Part shown: positions 16,706-25,890 of the stretch, in pieces | Layout of the letters: each line of letters starts with the position of its first letter | Position numbering within the stretch: the first letter of the stretch is position 1 | Assembly (NCBI GenBank): GCA_945869165.1 | Contig: CAMBNY010000014.1 | Span: 1 to 48,064 of the forward strand | Direction of reading: 5' to 3' | Source: Comamonas sp. lk | GTDB taxonomy: Bacteria; Pseudomonadota; Gammaproteobacteria; Burkholderiales; Burkholderiaceae_C | DNA length: 48,064 nucleotides | Program-made: the position numbers and the translations under genes | The notes under the pieces: model-generated | What the model was told of the DNA's origin: nothing | What the model saw: only the letters and a program-made list of their open reading frames with translations | Databases searched by the model: none

Positions 16706-18865
16706 TCAGTACACCGGTTGGTAGCGGGCAATCGTGGCTTTGACCGCCTGGCTCAGGGCAAAGCCTTCACCATGCTGCGCGGCCAGAGCGTCGCAGCGCG
16801 TGGCAAATGCATCCAGGCCCATACCGTAAATAAACTGCATGGCGCCGCCGGTCCAGGCCGGAAAGCCGATGCCGAAGATGGAGCCGATATTGGCCTCATG
16901 GACGCTGGTCAATACGTTTTCATGCAGGCAGCGTGCCGTCTCCACGGCTTGGCGGTAAAGGAGGCGGTCTTTCAGGGTTTGGAGGTCCCAGGCAACACTA
17001 GGCTTTTCGTACAAGGTTTTCAGTCCAGGCCAGAGGGTTTTTTTGGCGCCTTTTTCTGCCGGATAGTCGTAAAAGCCACCGCCGCCAGCGCGCCCTGGGC
17101 GGCCGTGTTTTTTCACCATTTCGGCCACCAGCGCTTCGCCGGGACGCGGCACATAGGTTTTGCCCTCAGCCGCGAAATCGGCTATGGTTTGTTCCATCAC
17201 ATGCACGCTCAGCGACAGGGCAGTTTCGTCCAGCACGGCCAGGGGGCCTACCGGCATTCCGCTTTGCAGACCGGCGTTTTCGATTACCGTGGCGGGAATG
17301 CCTTCGCCCAGCATGGCCGCACCTTCCATCACAAAGGTGCCAAACACCCGGCTGGTGAAAAAGCCGCGCGAATCATTCACCACAATAGGCATCTTGCCGA
17401 TGGCTTGCACATAGTCAAAAGCGCGGGCAATGGTTTCATCGTCAGTGGCTTTGCCCCGGATGATTTCCACCAGCTTCATCTTGTCCACCGGGCTGAAAAA
17501 GTGGATGCCGACAAACTTGGCGGGTGTGCGGCTGGCAGTGGCCAGGCCGCTGATCGGCAGCGTAGAGGTGTTGGACGCGAAGAAGCCGCCTTCGCGCAGC
17601 AAGGGCTCGGACTCTTGTGTGACGCGGGCTTTGAGCTCGCGGTTTTCAAACACGGCTTCGATAATCAGGTCGCAGTCTTTTAAATCTGCGGCGTCGCCGG
17701 TGGCCTGTATCAAGTCCAGGGTTTGCGCCATGGCCGGTAACGCCATGCGGCCTTTGTCCACCATGCCCTGGCAGAGCTTGCTGCTATAGGCTTTGCCGTG
17801 CTGGGCTTTTTCGAGATCCACATCCTTTAGCACTGTGGCGATGCCTTTGCGTGCTTGTACATAGGCGATACCCGCGCCCATCAGCCCGGCGCCCAAAATA
17901 CCCACTTTTTTCGGTGCAAAACGCGGCACATCGGCAGGGCGTGCGCGCCCGCTTTTGATGGCGTTGAGATTGAAGAAAAAGGTGTTGATCATGGAGCGGG
18001 CGTTGGTGCCCGTCATCAGTAGCGCCAAGTAGCGGCTTTCGATGCGCAGCGCGGTGTCCAGGTCCACTTGCAGGCCCTCGACCATGCAGGCCAGGATGGC
18101 TTCAGGGGCCGGGTAGAGGCCGCGGGTTTGCTTCATCAGCATGGCAGGAGCCACGGGCAGCATGCCCGCCACTTTGGGGTTGCTGGGCAGGCCGCCGGGC
18201 ACTTTGTAGTCTTTGCCTTCCCATGCGTGATGCGCTTGCGGGTTGGCGGCTATCCACTCCAGCGCATGGGCGTGCATGGTGGCCGCGGCGTCTGGGCCGG
18301 GCGATACCAGGGCGTGTACCAATCCCATTTCCAGCGCTTGCGCAGGCCCAAATAATTTACCTTCTACCAAAAACGGTTGTGCGCCCATGAGGCCCAGGTG
18401 GCGCGTCATTTTGGTCACCCCGCTGGCGCCCGGCAGGAGGCCCAGCGTTACCTCGGGTAGGCCGAATTGGATTTTGCGGTCTTCAATGGCGATACGGTAG
18501 TGGCCTATCAGCGCCACTTCCCAGCCGCCGCCGAGCGCGGTGCCGTTCAGGCAACTAACCACCGGTTTGCCCAGCGTCTCTAAAGTGCGCATGGCCTTTT
18601 TCATGCGTTCGATACCGGCGAATACGCTGGGCGCATCCGAGGGCTGCAAGCGCATCGTACTTTTGAGATCGGCACCGGCAAAGAAGGTGGATTTGGCCGA
18701 GGCCAGGATGATGCCCCGGATGCTGTCTTTGTCTTGCAGCACTTGCGCGGCCAAAGCATCCATATCTTGCTGCCATTGCAGGCACATGGTGTTGACGGGA
18801 GAATTGGGCTCGTCAAAAGTGACGGTGGCGATACCGTCTTGCAGGGCGTAGCGTATGGTCTGCAT
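16706..18865 (-). CDS. FadB/FadJ-type multifunctional enoyl-CoA hydratase/3-hydroxyacyl-CoA dehydrogenase
   Basis: Alpha subunit of the fatty-acid beta-oxidation complex, 719 residues. The N-terminal crotonase domain (1-~190) retains both catalytic glutamates, Glu116 in LGGGWEVAL and Glu138 in FGLPEVTLGLLPG. The Rossmann domain of 3-hydroxyacyl-CoA dehydrogenase begins at about 322 with GILGAGLMGAGIAY, and FVGIHFFSPVDKMKLVEII is its catalytic His-containing strand. Two C-terminal 3HCDH helical domains follow. The ATG at 18865 is two bases after the thiolase stop, so the two are one operon. The partner thiolase forms the usual alpha2beta2 complex. Whether it is the aerobic FadB or FadJ type cannot be decided here. 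Confidence 0.94.
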   Translation of the reverse strand: MQTIRYALQDGIATVTFDEPNSPVNTMCLQWQQDMDALAAQVLQDKDSIRGIILASAKSTFFAGADLKSTMRLQPSDAPSVFAGIERMKKAMRTLETLGKPVVSCLNGTALGGGWEVALIGHYRIAIEDRKIQFGLPEVTLGLLPGASGVTKMTRHLGLMGAQPFLVEGKLFGPAQALEMGLVHALVSPGPDAAATMHAHALEWIAANPQAHHAWEGKDYKVPGGLPSNPKVAGMLPVAPAMLMKQTRGLYPAPEAILACMVEGLQVDLDTALRIESRYLALLMTGTNARSMINTFFFNLNAIKSGRARPADVPRFAPKKVGILGAGLMGAGIAYVQARKGIATVLKDVDLEKAQHGKAYSSKLCQGMVDKGRMALPAMAQTLDLIQATGDAADLKDCDLIIEAVFENRELKARVTQESEPLLREGGFFASNTSTLPISGLATASRTPAKFVGIHFFSPVDKMKLVEIIRGKATDDETIARAFDYVQAIGKMPIVVNDSRGFFTSRVFGTFVMEGAAMLGEGIPATVIENAGLQSGMPVGPLAVLDETALSLSVHVMEQTIADFAAEGKTYVPRPGEALVAEMVKKHGRPGRAGGGGFYDYPAEKGAKKTLWPGLKTLYEKPSVAWDLQTLKDRLLYRQAVETARCLHENVLTSVHEANIGSIFGIGFPAWTGGAMQFIYGMGLDAFATRCDALAAQHGEGFALSQAVKATIARYQPVY

Positions 18866-18867
18866 GG

Positions 18868-20073
18868 CTAGATTCTTTCCACAATAGTTGCGATGCCCAT
18901 GCCGCCGCCCACGCACAGCGTGGCCATGCCGTAGCGCAGCTTGCGCCGGTGCAACTCATCAATCAGCGTACCCAAAATCATGGCGCCAGTGGCGCCCAGC
19001 GGGTGGCCCATCGCGATCGCGCCGCCATTGACGTTAGTTTTTTCGTGGGGCACTTTCATCTCTTTCATAAAGCGCATGGCCACGGCGGCAAAGGCTTCGT
19101 TGATTTCCACCAGATCCATCTGGTCCATAGTCATACCGGCCTTGGCCAGCGCTTTGCGCGCCGCCGGCATGGGGCCGGTCAGCATGATGGTGGGGTCGGC
19201 GCCGCTCAGGGCGGTGGCCACAATGCGCGCGCGTGGCGTCAGGCCATGTTGTTTGGCAGCGGCATCGCTACCGATCAGCACGGCGGCTGCGCCATCGACG
19301 ATGCCCGATGAATTACCGGCGTGGTGCACATGAAAAATGCGCTCCACCTGCGGGTAGCGCGACAGCGCCACCTGGTCATAGCCCATGGCGCCCATTTGCT
19401 CGAAAGCGGGCTTGAGTGAGGCCAGGCCTTCTAGGGTGGTGCGCGGCTTGATGAATTCGTCTTTGTCCAAAATCACATTGCCCACGGCGTCATGCACCGG
19501 CATGATGGAATGGTCGAAATAGCCTTGCGCTTGGGCGTATGCGGCGCGGCGCTGCGACTCCATCGCATAGGTATCCAGGTCGGTGCGGCTAAAGCCCTCC
19601 ATAGTGGCGATCAGGTCGGCGCCAACGCCTTGGGGCACAAACGCGGTTTGCATATTCGTCTCTGGGTCTTGCGCCCAGGCGCCACCGTCTGAACCAATCG
19701 GCACGCGGCTCATGCTCTCCACGCCGCCAGCCACTACCAAATCTTCCCAGCCCGAGCGCACTTTTTGCGCCGCCATATTCACCGCCTCCAGGCCCGATGC
19801 ACAAAAGCGGTTGATCTGCACCCCGGCGCATTGAAAATCCCAACCGGCCTTGAGCGCTGCAACTTTGGCGATGACGCTGCCTTGCTCGCCCACGGGCGAG
19901 ACCACGCCCATCACCACATCGTCCACCATGGCGGTATCAAACTGGTGGCGCTTTTGCAGGTCGCTGAGCAAACTTGACAGCAGGTTGATGGGCTTGACTT
20001 CGTGCAGGCTGCCGTCTTTCTTGCCCTTTCCGCGGGGGGTGCGGACGGCGTCAAACACATAGGCTTCGGTCAT
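18868..20073 (-). CDS. acetyl-CoA C-acyltransferase (thiolase)
   Basis: A 401-residue thiolase that cleaves 3-ketoacyl-CoA in the last beta-oxidation step. The nucleophile is Cys91 ([10 protein letters not shown]), His357 lies in [15 protein letters not shown], and the second cysteine is Cys387 in LCVGGGMG. The start at 20073 has AGAGGAGA seven bases upstream; further in-frame sequence before it is not needed. With the downstream FadB-type gene it forms a beta-oxidation operon, divergent from an acyl-CoA dehydrogenase across a 170-base promoter region. The beta-oxidation neighbour suggests the degradative (FadA-like) role rather than acetoacetyl-CoA synthesis. Confidence 0.95.
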   Translation of the reverse strand: MTEAYVFDAVRTPRGKGKKDGSLHEVKPINLLSSLLSDLQKRHQFDTAMVDDVVMGVVSPVGEQGSVIAKVAALKAGWDFQCAGVQINRFCASGLEAVNMAAQKVRSGWEDLVVAGGVESMSRVPIGSDGGAWAQDPETNMQTAFVPQGVGADLIATMEGFSRTDLDTYAMESQRRAAYAQAQGYFDHSIMPVHDAVGNVILDKDEFIKPRTTLEGLASLKPAFEQMGAMGYDQVALSRYPQVERIFHVHHAGNSSGIVDGAAAVLIGSDAAAKQHGLTPRARIVATALSGADPTIMLTGPMPAARKALAKAGMTMDQMDLVEINEAFAAVAMRFMKEMKVPHEKTNVNGGAIAMGHPLGATGAMILGTLIDELHRRKLRYGMATLCVGGGMGIATIVERI

Positions 20074-20243
20074 GGTGGGTCTCCTCTGAAATAGGGCGCA
20101 TTTGCCCGTTAAATGGTGGGGGTGGCTGTTCGCCGGGCGGCGCAAGCGCTTTGTGCGGTGGAGTATATTGTTCTGAAAACGGCAAGCGTAGGCCAGCGCC
20201 CGCCTTGTATGTCCCTTGCATGACTAGTGAGAAAACCCGCACC

Positions 20244-21407
20244 ATGATTGAACGCACACTCTATTCCCCGGACCACGAAGCCTTTCGCGACAGCTTCAGG
20301 CGCTTTATTGACAAGGAAATCGCGCCTTTCCACGCCGAATGGGAAGACCAGGGCTATGTGGACCGCGCGGTATGGAACAAGGCCGGCGACAACGGCTTTT
20401 TGTGCATGTCCATGCCCGAGGCCTATGGAGGCTCAGGCGCAGACCGCTTGTATTCGGTCATCCAGATTGAGGAGCTGGGCCGGGCCGGGTTTTCAGGCAT
20501 AGGCTACAGCCTGCATAACGAAATCGTGGCGCCCTATATCGAACGCTACGGCACTGAGGGGCAAAAAGCCAAGTTCCTGCCGGCCATGGCAAGTGGCGCC
20601 ATGATTGGCGCTATCGCCATGAGCGAGCCCGCCGCCGGTTCGGACTTGCAAGGCATCAAAACCACCGCCCTCAAGCAAACCGATGGCAGTTACATCCTCA
20701 TCGGAAGCAAAACTTTTATCACCAACGGTTGGCATGCGGACATGGTGATTGTGGTCGCCAAAACCAACCCTGCGGCCGGAGCCAAAGGCACTAGTCTGCT
20801 GCTGGTAGAGCGCGGCATGCCCGGTTTTTCGGTGGGCAAGCGCCTGAAAAAAATGGGTATGAAGGCGCAAGACACATCGGAATTGTTTTTTGACCAAGTG
20901 CACGTACCGGCACAGAACCTGTTGGGCGGCAACGCGCTGGAAAACAAAGGCTTTATCTGCCTGATGGAGCAACTACCCTGGGAGCGCCTGCAAATTGCCA
21001 TCAGCGCCGTGGCCGCTGCCCAAGCGGCCATCGACTGGACGGTGGATTATGTAAAAGAGCGCAAGGTATTCGGCCAGACCGTGGGGAGTTTCCAGAACAC
21101 GCGCTTTACCTTGGCCGAGCTGCAAACCCAGGTGCAAATTGCCGCCGTGTTTGTGGATAAATGCACCGAGCTATTGCTGCAAGACAAACTAGACACCGCG
21201 ACCGCCAGCATGGCCAAATACTGGTGCTCGGACCTGCAATGCAAAGTGATGGACGAATGCGTGCAACTCTTTGGCGGCTATGGCTATATGTGGGAATACC
21301 CCATCACCCGCGCCTACGCCGACGCCCGCGTGCAGCGCATTTACGGCGGCACGAATGAAATCATGAAGGAAGTGATTACGCGGGCTATGGGCTTGGGGGG
21401 GAAGTAG
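20244..21407 (+). CDS. acyl-CoA dehydrogenase (long-chain/isovaleryl type active site)
   Basis: FAD-dependent acyl-CoA dehydrogenase, 387 residues, the first step of beta-oxidation. The three-domain fold shows AMSEPAAGSDLQGIKT in the middle domain and YIGGT-region IYGGTNEIMKE near the end. The position that carries the catalytic Glu in medium-chain enzymes is Gly here (YGGT). Instead Glu247 in LPWERLQIA occupies the helix-G position used by long-chain and isovaleryl-CoA dehydrogenases, and AKYW...QLFGGYGYMWEYP also matches that group. The start is taken at MIERTLY (20244); an in-frame ATG at 20220 is possible. It is divergent from the thiolase-FadB operon. Confidence 0.94.
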   Translation: MIERTLYSPDHEAFRDSFRRFIDKEIAPFHAEWEDQGYVDRAVWNKAGDNGFLCMSMPEAYGGSGADRLYSVIQIEELGRAGFSGIGYSLHNEIVAPYIERYGTEGQKAKFLPAMASGAMIGAIAMSEPAAGSDLQGIKTTALKQTDGSYILIGSKTFITNGWHADMVIVVAKTNPAAGAKGTSLLLVERGMPGFSVGKRLKKMGMKAQDTSELFFDQVHVPAQNLLGGNALENKGFICLMEQLPWERLQIAISAVAAAQAAIDWTVDYVKERKVFGQTVGSFQNTRFTLAELQTQVQIAAVFVDKCTELLLQDKLDTATASMAKYWCSDLQCKVMDECVQLFGGYGYMWEYPITRAYADARVQRIYGGTNEIMKEVITRAMGLGGK

Positions 21408-21462
21408 GGGTTTGGCGATGCGTAGGGGCAATAGCCTGGACCTTTCCCTCAGCAATTTCAAA

Positions 21463-21918
21463 TCAAGGTGGTATCGGCCTCGGATAGGGCTTAGCAAAGT
21501 TAAAGGCTTGTGCACTGGGTCCGTGCTTCCTTATGTATTCCAGTTTTTTTCGAGCTTCTTCGGTGCTTGGAACGTGGCCCGCCAGAATCCACCAGAGTAC
21601 TTGGTGTGACTCGCCCATTTTGTTGAACCAGGCCTCGCGATCTTTGATCAACTCGACGTGGAGAGACTTGTAAACGTAGTGCTTTAACGATTCCAGGTCG
21701 GCCCAAACGCTCATATTGATCAGGAGCAAAGGATCATCAAACACGCGGATCGCGGTTGCACTCCCGCTATCTTCCTGGAGGCGCCAGATAAATCCCTCCG
21801 CACTTTCTGCGAGGGCGTTGATTTCGTCCAGACGCGATACAAAGCCCTGCATGAGATCCGACTCCATGTCGGCTTTCGCCTGGGCTACGTTGACCTGTGC
21901 CAAGTGAAAAATGGACAA
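21463..21918 (-). CDS. DUF3291 domain protein
   Basis: A protein of about 151 residues with the DUF3291 pattern: FHLAQVNVAQAKADM at the start, FVSRLDEINALAESAEGFIWRLQ, then a Trp-rich segment (MSVWADLESLKHYVYKS) and WWILAGHVPSTEEARKKLEYIR. This is a dimeric ferredoxin-like (ABM-type) fold family, related in shape to small monooxygenases and stress proteins. The activity is unknown. No ATG is available; TTG at 21918 gives the family-typical N-terminus, while TTG at 21981 would add 21 residues. It lies downstream of qmcA on the same strand with a short gap, and converges on the acyl-CoA dehydrogenase. Confidence 0.75.
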   Translation of the reverse strand: MSIFHLAQVNVAQAKADMESDLMQGFVSRLDEINALAESAEGFIWRLQEDSGSATAIRVFDDPLLLINMSVWADLESLKHYVYKSLHVELIKDREAWFNKMGESHQVLWWILAGHVPSTEEARKKLEYIRKHGPSAQAFNFAKPYPRPIPP

Positions 21919-22005
21919 TTGAATGTTGCTTTGCAAAATCGTAAGCGTCGTGTTCTTGTAACGAACGTTGTGATACGACAAGCCTGCACGCGTACAGCCT
22001 TGGTC

Positions 22006-22914
22006 TTACTTCCCCACCTGCACCATCTTCATCGCCGACGCGATCAAGGCCGATACTTCGCTCATATTGCTAGGCACGATCAGCGTGGTAGTCGCGTCGG
22101 TGGCTACACGGGAATAGGCGTCCACGGCACGCTCGGCGACTTTCAGTTGCACGGCTTGCTCGCCGCCGGGTTGGCGTATTGCAGCGGCGATGCGTTCGAT
22201 GGCTTCAGCGGTGGCATTGGCCACGGCGGTGATGGAGGCGGCTTCGCCAGCGGCTTTGTTGATGACGGCTTGCTTCTCGCCTTCGGAGCGGGCGATAAAG
22301 GCTTCGCGCTCGCCGGTAGCGATGTTGATCTGTTCCTGGCGCCGGCCTTCGGAGGCAGCGATCAGGGCGCGCTTTTCACGCTCGGCGGTAATTTGCTGCT
22401 GCATGGCGTGCAGGATTTCTTTGGGCGGCGTCAGGTCTTTGATTTCGTAGCGCAGCACTTTCACACCCCAGTTGAGCGCCGCTTCGTCAATGGCCGCAAC
22501 CACTTGACCGTTGATGAGGCTGCGCTCTTCAAAGGTTTTGTCCAGTTCCAGCTTACCGATGACCGAGCGCAGCGAGGTCTGTGCCAACTGCGAAATCGCC
22601 ACCAAATAATTAGACGAGCCGTAGCTGGCGCGCATGGCGTCGGTGACCTGAAAGTAGAGGATGCCGTCCACTTGCAGTTGCGTGTTATCCCGCGTAATAC
22701 AGACTTGGCTGGCGATGTCTAAGGGGATTTCTTTGAGCACATGTTTGTAGGCCACGCGGTCGATAAACGGCACCAAAAAATTGAGGCCAGGGGTCAGCGT
22801 GCCCTGGTACTTGCCCAAGCGTTCGATAACCCAGGCATGCTGCTGGGGCACTACTTTGACCGATTGGGTAATAAAGATAACGGCGATGACCAATAAGACG
22901 ATAGCAATTTCCAT
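22006..22914 (-). CDS. qmcA: SPFH/stomatin-family membrane protein (QmcA)
   Basis: A 302-residue band-7 protein: N-terminal membrane helix (1-18), SPFH domain (about 20-190; KVVPQQHAWVIERLGKYQGTL), and a long Ala/Glu/Arg-rich coiled coil (about 190-260). It closely resembles E. coli QmcA (305 aa). These proteins form large membrane cages or microdomains and act as scaffolds for membrane protein quality control. The partner NfeD gene lies directly upstream with 12 bases between them, the standard arrangement in which NfeD-type proteins cap or regulate the SPFH assembly. Confidence 0.93.
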   Translation of the reverse strand: MEIAIVLLVIAVIFITQSVKVVPQQHAWVIERLGKYQGTLTPGLNFLVPFIDRVAYKHVLKEIPLDIASQVCITRDNTQLQVDGILYFQVTDAMRASYGSSNYLVAISQLAQTSLRSVIGKLELDKTFEERSLINGQVVAAIDEAALNWGVKVLRYEIKDLTPPKEILHAMQQQITAEREKRALIAASEGRRQEQINIATGEREAFIARSEGEKQAVINKAAGEAASITAVANATAEAIERIAAAIRQPGGEQAVQLKVAERAVDAYSRVATDATTTLIVPSNMSEVSALIASAMKMVQVGK

Positions 22915-22926
22915 GATGTTCTTCCC

Positions 22927-23352
22927 TTAAGTTTTTTCAAGCATGAGGCGGCTGCCTTGGACTTCGACGACCCGGTGTTCACCGGACTCGGGCACGAGGC
23001 CGGGCCGGTGCAGTGCCGTCCAATTGGCACCTCGGTAGTGCACTTGCGCGCTGCCGTCCGAGGCCCAAGCATCCACAGTAACGAGTGCGCCGATGTCCAG
23101 ATTCACATTGGGGTTGGATTGCGAGTCTGGCTCGGCGCTGCGGCCCTGCTTTAAGCGGCGCCACAGCAAGACTGCCGCACCACCGACTACTGCAGCGACC
23201 ACCAGCTGTACCGTAAGCGGGTTGCCCGCTTGCGCGGCCACCGCCCCAGCGGCCATTCCCAGGGACAGCATCAGCAGGTAAAAACTGCCGATTAAGAGCT
23301 CGGCGGCCACCGTAATACCGGCCAAAACCCACCAAATTGTTGACGGTTCCAT
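22927..23352 (-). CDS. NfeD-like membrane protein
   Basis: A 141-residue protein with about three N-terminal membrane helices (to about residue 65) and a C-terminal soluble OB-fold (about 85-141; IGALVTVDAW...AQVHYRGANWTAL...VVEVQGSRLMLEK), which is the short NfeD (YbbJ-type) layout. The ATG at 23352 has a perfect AGGAGG eight bases upstream. It precedes qmcA in one transcript. The OB domain of this family contacts the partner SPFH protein. Confidence 0.92.
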   Translation of the reverse strand: MEPSTIWWVLAGITVAAELLIGSFYLLMLSLGMAAGAVAAQAGNPLTVQLVVAAVVGGAAVLLWRRLKQGRSAEPDSQSNPNVNLDIGALVTVDAWASDGSAQVHYRGANWTALHRPGLVPESGEHRVVEVQGSRLMLEKT

Positions 23353-23486
23353 GGGAACTTCCTCCTGTTTAGACGCTTTTGTCTGTTGTATTGTGCGCCC
23401 GCCGGGGTGTATTGCAAGATGGGCGACGCAATAAATCCTTACACTTGCGCCTCTTTTTGACTTATGGCCTGCGCCGGAGCCCTGTA

Positions 23487-25775
23487 ATGAAGTTTCGCTT
23501 TCCCATCATCATCATCGATGAAGACTTTCGCTCCGAGAACACCTCGGGCCTGGGCATCCGGGCCCTGGCCCAAGCGATAGAAACCGAGGGCTTTGAGGTG
23601 CTGGGCGTGACCAGCTACGGTGACCTTAGCCAATTTGCCCAACAGCAAAGCCGCGCCAGCGCCTTTATTTTGTCGATTGACGACGAAGAATTCACCCCCG
23701 GCCCGGACCTGGACCCTGCGGTGCTGAACCTGCGTAACTTCATTGAAGAGGTGCGCCGCAAAAATTTGGATGTGCCGATTTATGTCTATGGCGAGACCAA
23801 GACCAGCCGCCACATCCCTAACGACATCTTGCGCGAGCTGCACGGCTTTATTCATATGTTTGAGGACACGCCCGAGTTTGTGGCGCGCCACATCATCCGC
23901 GAAGCCAAGAGCTACCTTGAAGGCGTGCAGCCTCCATTTTTCAAAGCCTTGCTGGACTATGCCGAGGACGGCTCTTATTCCTGGCACTGCCCTGGCCACT
24001 CGGGCGGCGTGGCTTTCCTAAAGAGCCCGGTGGGCCAAATGTTCCACCAGTTTTTTGGCGAGAACATGTTGCGCGCCGACGTATGCAATGCGGTGGAAGA
24101 GCTAGGCCAATTGCTGGACCACACCGGTCCGGTGGCGGCGTCCGAGCGCAATGCCGCGCGTATCTTCAATGCCGACCACTGCTTTTTCGTGACCAATGGC
24201 ACCAGCACCAGCAACAAGATGGTCTGGCACCACACGGTGGCGCCCAATGACATCGTGGTAGTGGACCGCAATTGCCACAAATCCATCTTGCACGCGATCA
24301 TCATGACGGGCGCGATTCCGGTCTTCCTTAAACCCACGCGCAACCATTTCGGCATCATCGGCCCGATTGCCAAAGAGGAGTTCGAGCCCGCCACCATCCG
24401 CGCCAAGATCAAGGCCAACCCGCTGGTAAAAGAACACCTGGGCGATGTCAATGTCAACACCATCAAACCGCGCGTGCTGACGCTCACCCAGTCCACCTAC
24501 GACGGCGTGCTCTACAACACCGAGACGGTGAAAAACATGCTAGACGGCTATGTGGAGAACATCCACTTTGACGAAGCCTGGTTGCCGCATGCGGCCTTCC
24601 ATCCGTTTTACGGCAGCTACCACGCCATGGGTAAAAAGCGCAAGCGCCCCAAAGAGGCCATGGTGTATTCCACCCAGTCGATTCACAAGCTGCTGGCCGG
24701 TATCAGCCAGGCCAGCCATGTGCTGGTGCAGGACTCGCAAACCGTCAAGCTGGACAAGCATTTGTTCAACGAGGCCTACCTGATGCACACCAGCACCAGC
24801 CCGCAGTACAGCATCATTGCCAGTTGCGACGTGGCCGCCGCCATGATGGAGCCGCCCGGCGGTACCGCGCTGGTAGAAGAAAGCATTTTGGAAGCCTTGG
24901 ATTTTCGCCGCGCCATGCGCAAGGTGGACGAAGAATACGGCCAGGACTGGTGGTTCAAAGTCTGGGGGCCAGACGGAATAGCCGACGAAGGCGTTGGCCG
25001 CGCGGACAACTGGAAGTTGAAGGGCGAAGCAGCCAAAGCCAAGGCCGGTGTCAACTGGCACGGCTTTGGCAAGATGGCCACCGACTTCAATATGCTGGAC
25101 CCGATCAAGGCCACCATCGTGACGCCGGGCCTGGACCTCAGCGGCAAGTTTGCCAAGCAAGGTATTCCGGCCAGTATCGTCACCAAGTTTTTGGCCGAGC
25201 ACGGCGTGGTGGTGGAGAAAACCGGCTTGTACAGCTTCTTCATCATGTTCACTATCGGCATTACCAAAGGCCGTTGGAACAGCATGCTCACCGCCTTACA
25301 GCAGTTCAAAGACGATTACGCCAAAAACCAACCCATGTGGCGCGTGCTGCCAGAGTTTGTGCAGAAATACCCGCGCTACGAAAAAATGGGCCTGGCCGAT
25401 TTATGCCAGCATGTACACCAGCTCTACGCCAAATACGACATCGCCCGCCTGACGACCGAGATGTACCTGAGCGATCTAACGCCCGCCATGAAGCCTAGCG
25501 ACGCTTATGCCCACATCGCTTTGCGCAAAACCGAGCGCGTGGAGATTGACCACCTGGAAGGCCGCGTCACCGTGGGCCTGGTCACGCCCTACCCACCGGG
25601 CATTCCGCTGCTGATTCCTGGCGAAGTGTTTAACAAGAAAATTGTGGACTACCTCAAATTCGCTCGCGAGTTCAATGCCTTGTGCCCGGGCTTTGAGACT
25701 GATATTCACGGCTTGGTGGAGGAGACCGACGACAACGGCAAGACGCGGTTTTACGCCGATTGTGTGCGGGCTTAA
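23487..25775 (+). CDS. Orn/Lys/Arg decarboxylase (fold-type I PLP enzyme)
   Basis: A 762-residue decarboxylase of the large inducible group (E. coli AdiA, LdcI and SpeF are 715-755). It has an N-terminal wing/CheY-like domain (1-~130) and a PLP domain with HCPGHSGG (167-174), FDEAW (Asp362) and the Schiff-base Lys401 in STQSIHKLLAGISQ. The C-terminal domain ends at about residue 760 (VGLVTPYPPGIPLLIPGE). The product would be agmatine, cadaverine or putrescine; the substrate cannot be set from sequence by eye. No amino-acid/polyamine antiporter lies beside it, which argues against a classical acid-resistance pair and for a polyamine-supply role. The start ATG follows GGAG at 23476. Confidence 0.93.
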   Translation: MKFRFPIIIIDEDFRSENTSGLGIRALAQAIETEGFEVLGVTSYGDLSQFAQQQSRASAFILSIDDEEFTPGPDLDPAVLNLRNFIEEVRRKNLDVPIYVYGETKTSRHIPNDILRELHGFIHMFEDTPEFVARHIIREAKSYLEGVQPPFFKALLDYAEDGSYSWHCPGHSGGVAFLKSPVGQMFHQFFGENMLRADVCNAVEELGQLLDHTGPVAASERNAARIFNADHCFFVTNGTSTSNKMVWHHTVAPNDIVVVDRNCHKSILHAIIMTGAIPVFLKPTRNHFGIIGPIAKEEFEPATIRAKIKANPLVKEHLGDVNVNTIKPRVLTLTQSTYDGVLYNTETVKNMLDGYVENIHFDEAWLPHAAFHPFYGSYHAMGKKRKRPKEAMVYSTQSIHKLLAGISQASHVLVQDSQTVKLDKHLFNEAYLMHTSTSPQYSIIASCDVAAAMMEPPGGTALVEESILEALDFRRAMRKVDEEYGQDWWFKVWGPDGIADEGVGRADNWKLKGEAAKAKAGVNWHGFGKMATDFNMLDPIKATIVTPGLDLSGKFAKQGIPASIVTKFLAEHGVVVEKTGLYSFFIMFTIGITKGRWNSMLTALQQFKDDYAKNQPMWRVLPEFVQKYPRYEKMGLADLCQHVHQLYAKYDIARLTTEMYLSDLTPAMKPSDAYAHIALRKTERVEIDHLEGRVTVGLVTPYPPGIPLLIPGEVFNKKIVDYLKFAREFNALCPGFETDIHGLVEETDDNGKTRFYADCVRA

Positions 25776-25836
25776 TTAGCCGTTCGGCGGGTGCATTGCA
25801 TGGTTTGACGGCTTTAACTTGCCACCTACGTTCCCC

Positions 25837-25868
25837 AAAAAAAGAAGAGCGCCTTGGCGCTCTTCTTT
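25837..25868. terminator. bidirectional intrinsic terminator
   Basis: A perfect 13-base inverted repeat (AAAGAAGAGCGCC at 25841-25853, GGCGCTCTTCTTT at 25856-25868) lies between the convergent decarboxylase and fabI stops. On the minus strand the stem runs into seven T, giving a textbook terminator for the cox-fabI transcripts. On the plus strand the tail is TTCTTTGTT, less strong but adequate for the decarboxylase. Confidence 0.9.
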
Positions 25869-25890
25869 GTTGCGACGTGCCGAGCATTTC

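Noticed and set aside
16679..17683. 334-codon plus-strand open frame opposite the FadB-type gene
   Set aside because: Antisense shadow; no Shine-Dalgarno and low-complexity His/Gly/Ala-rich translation.
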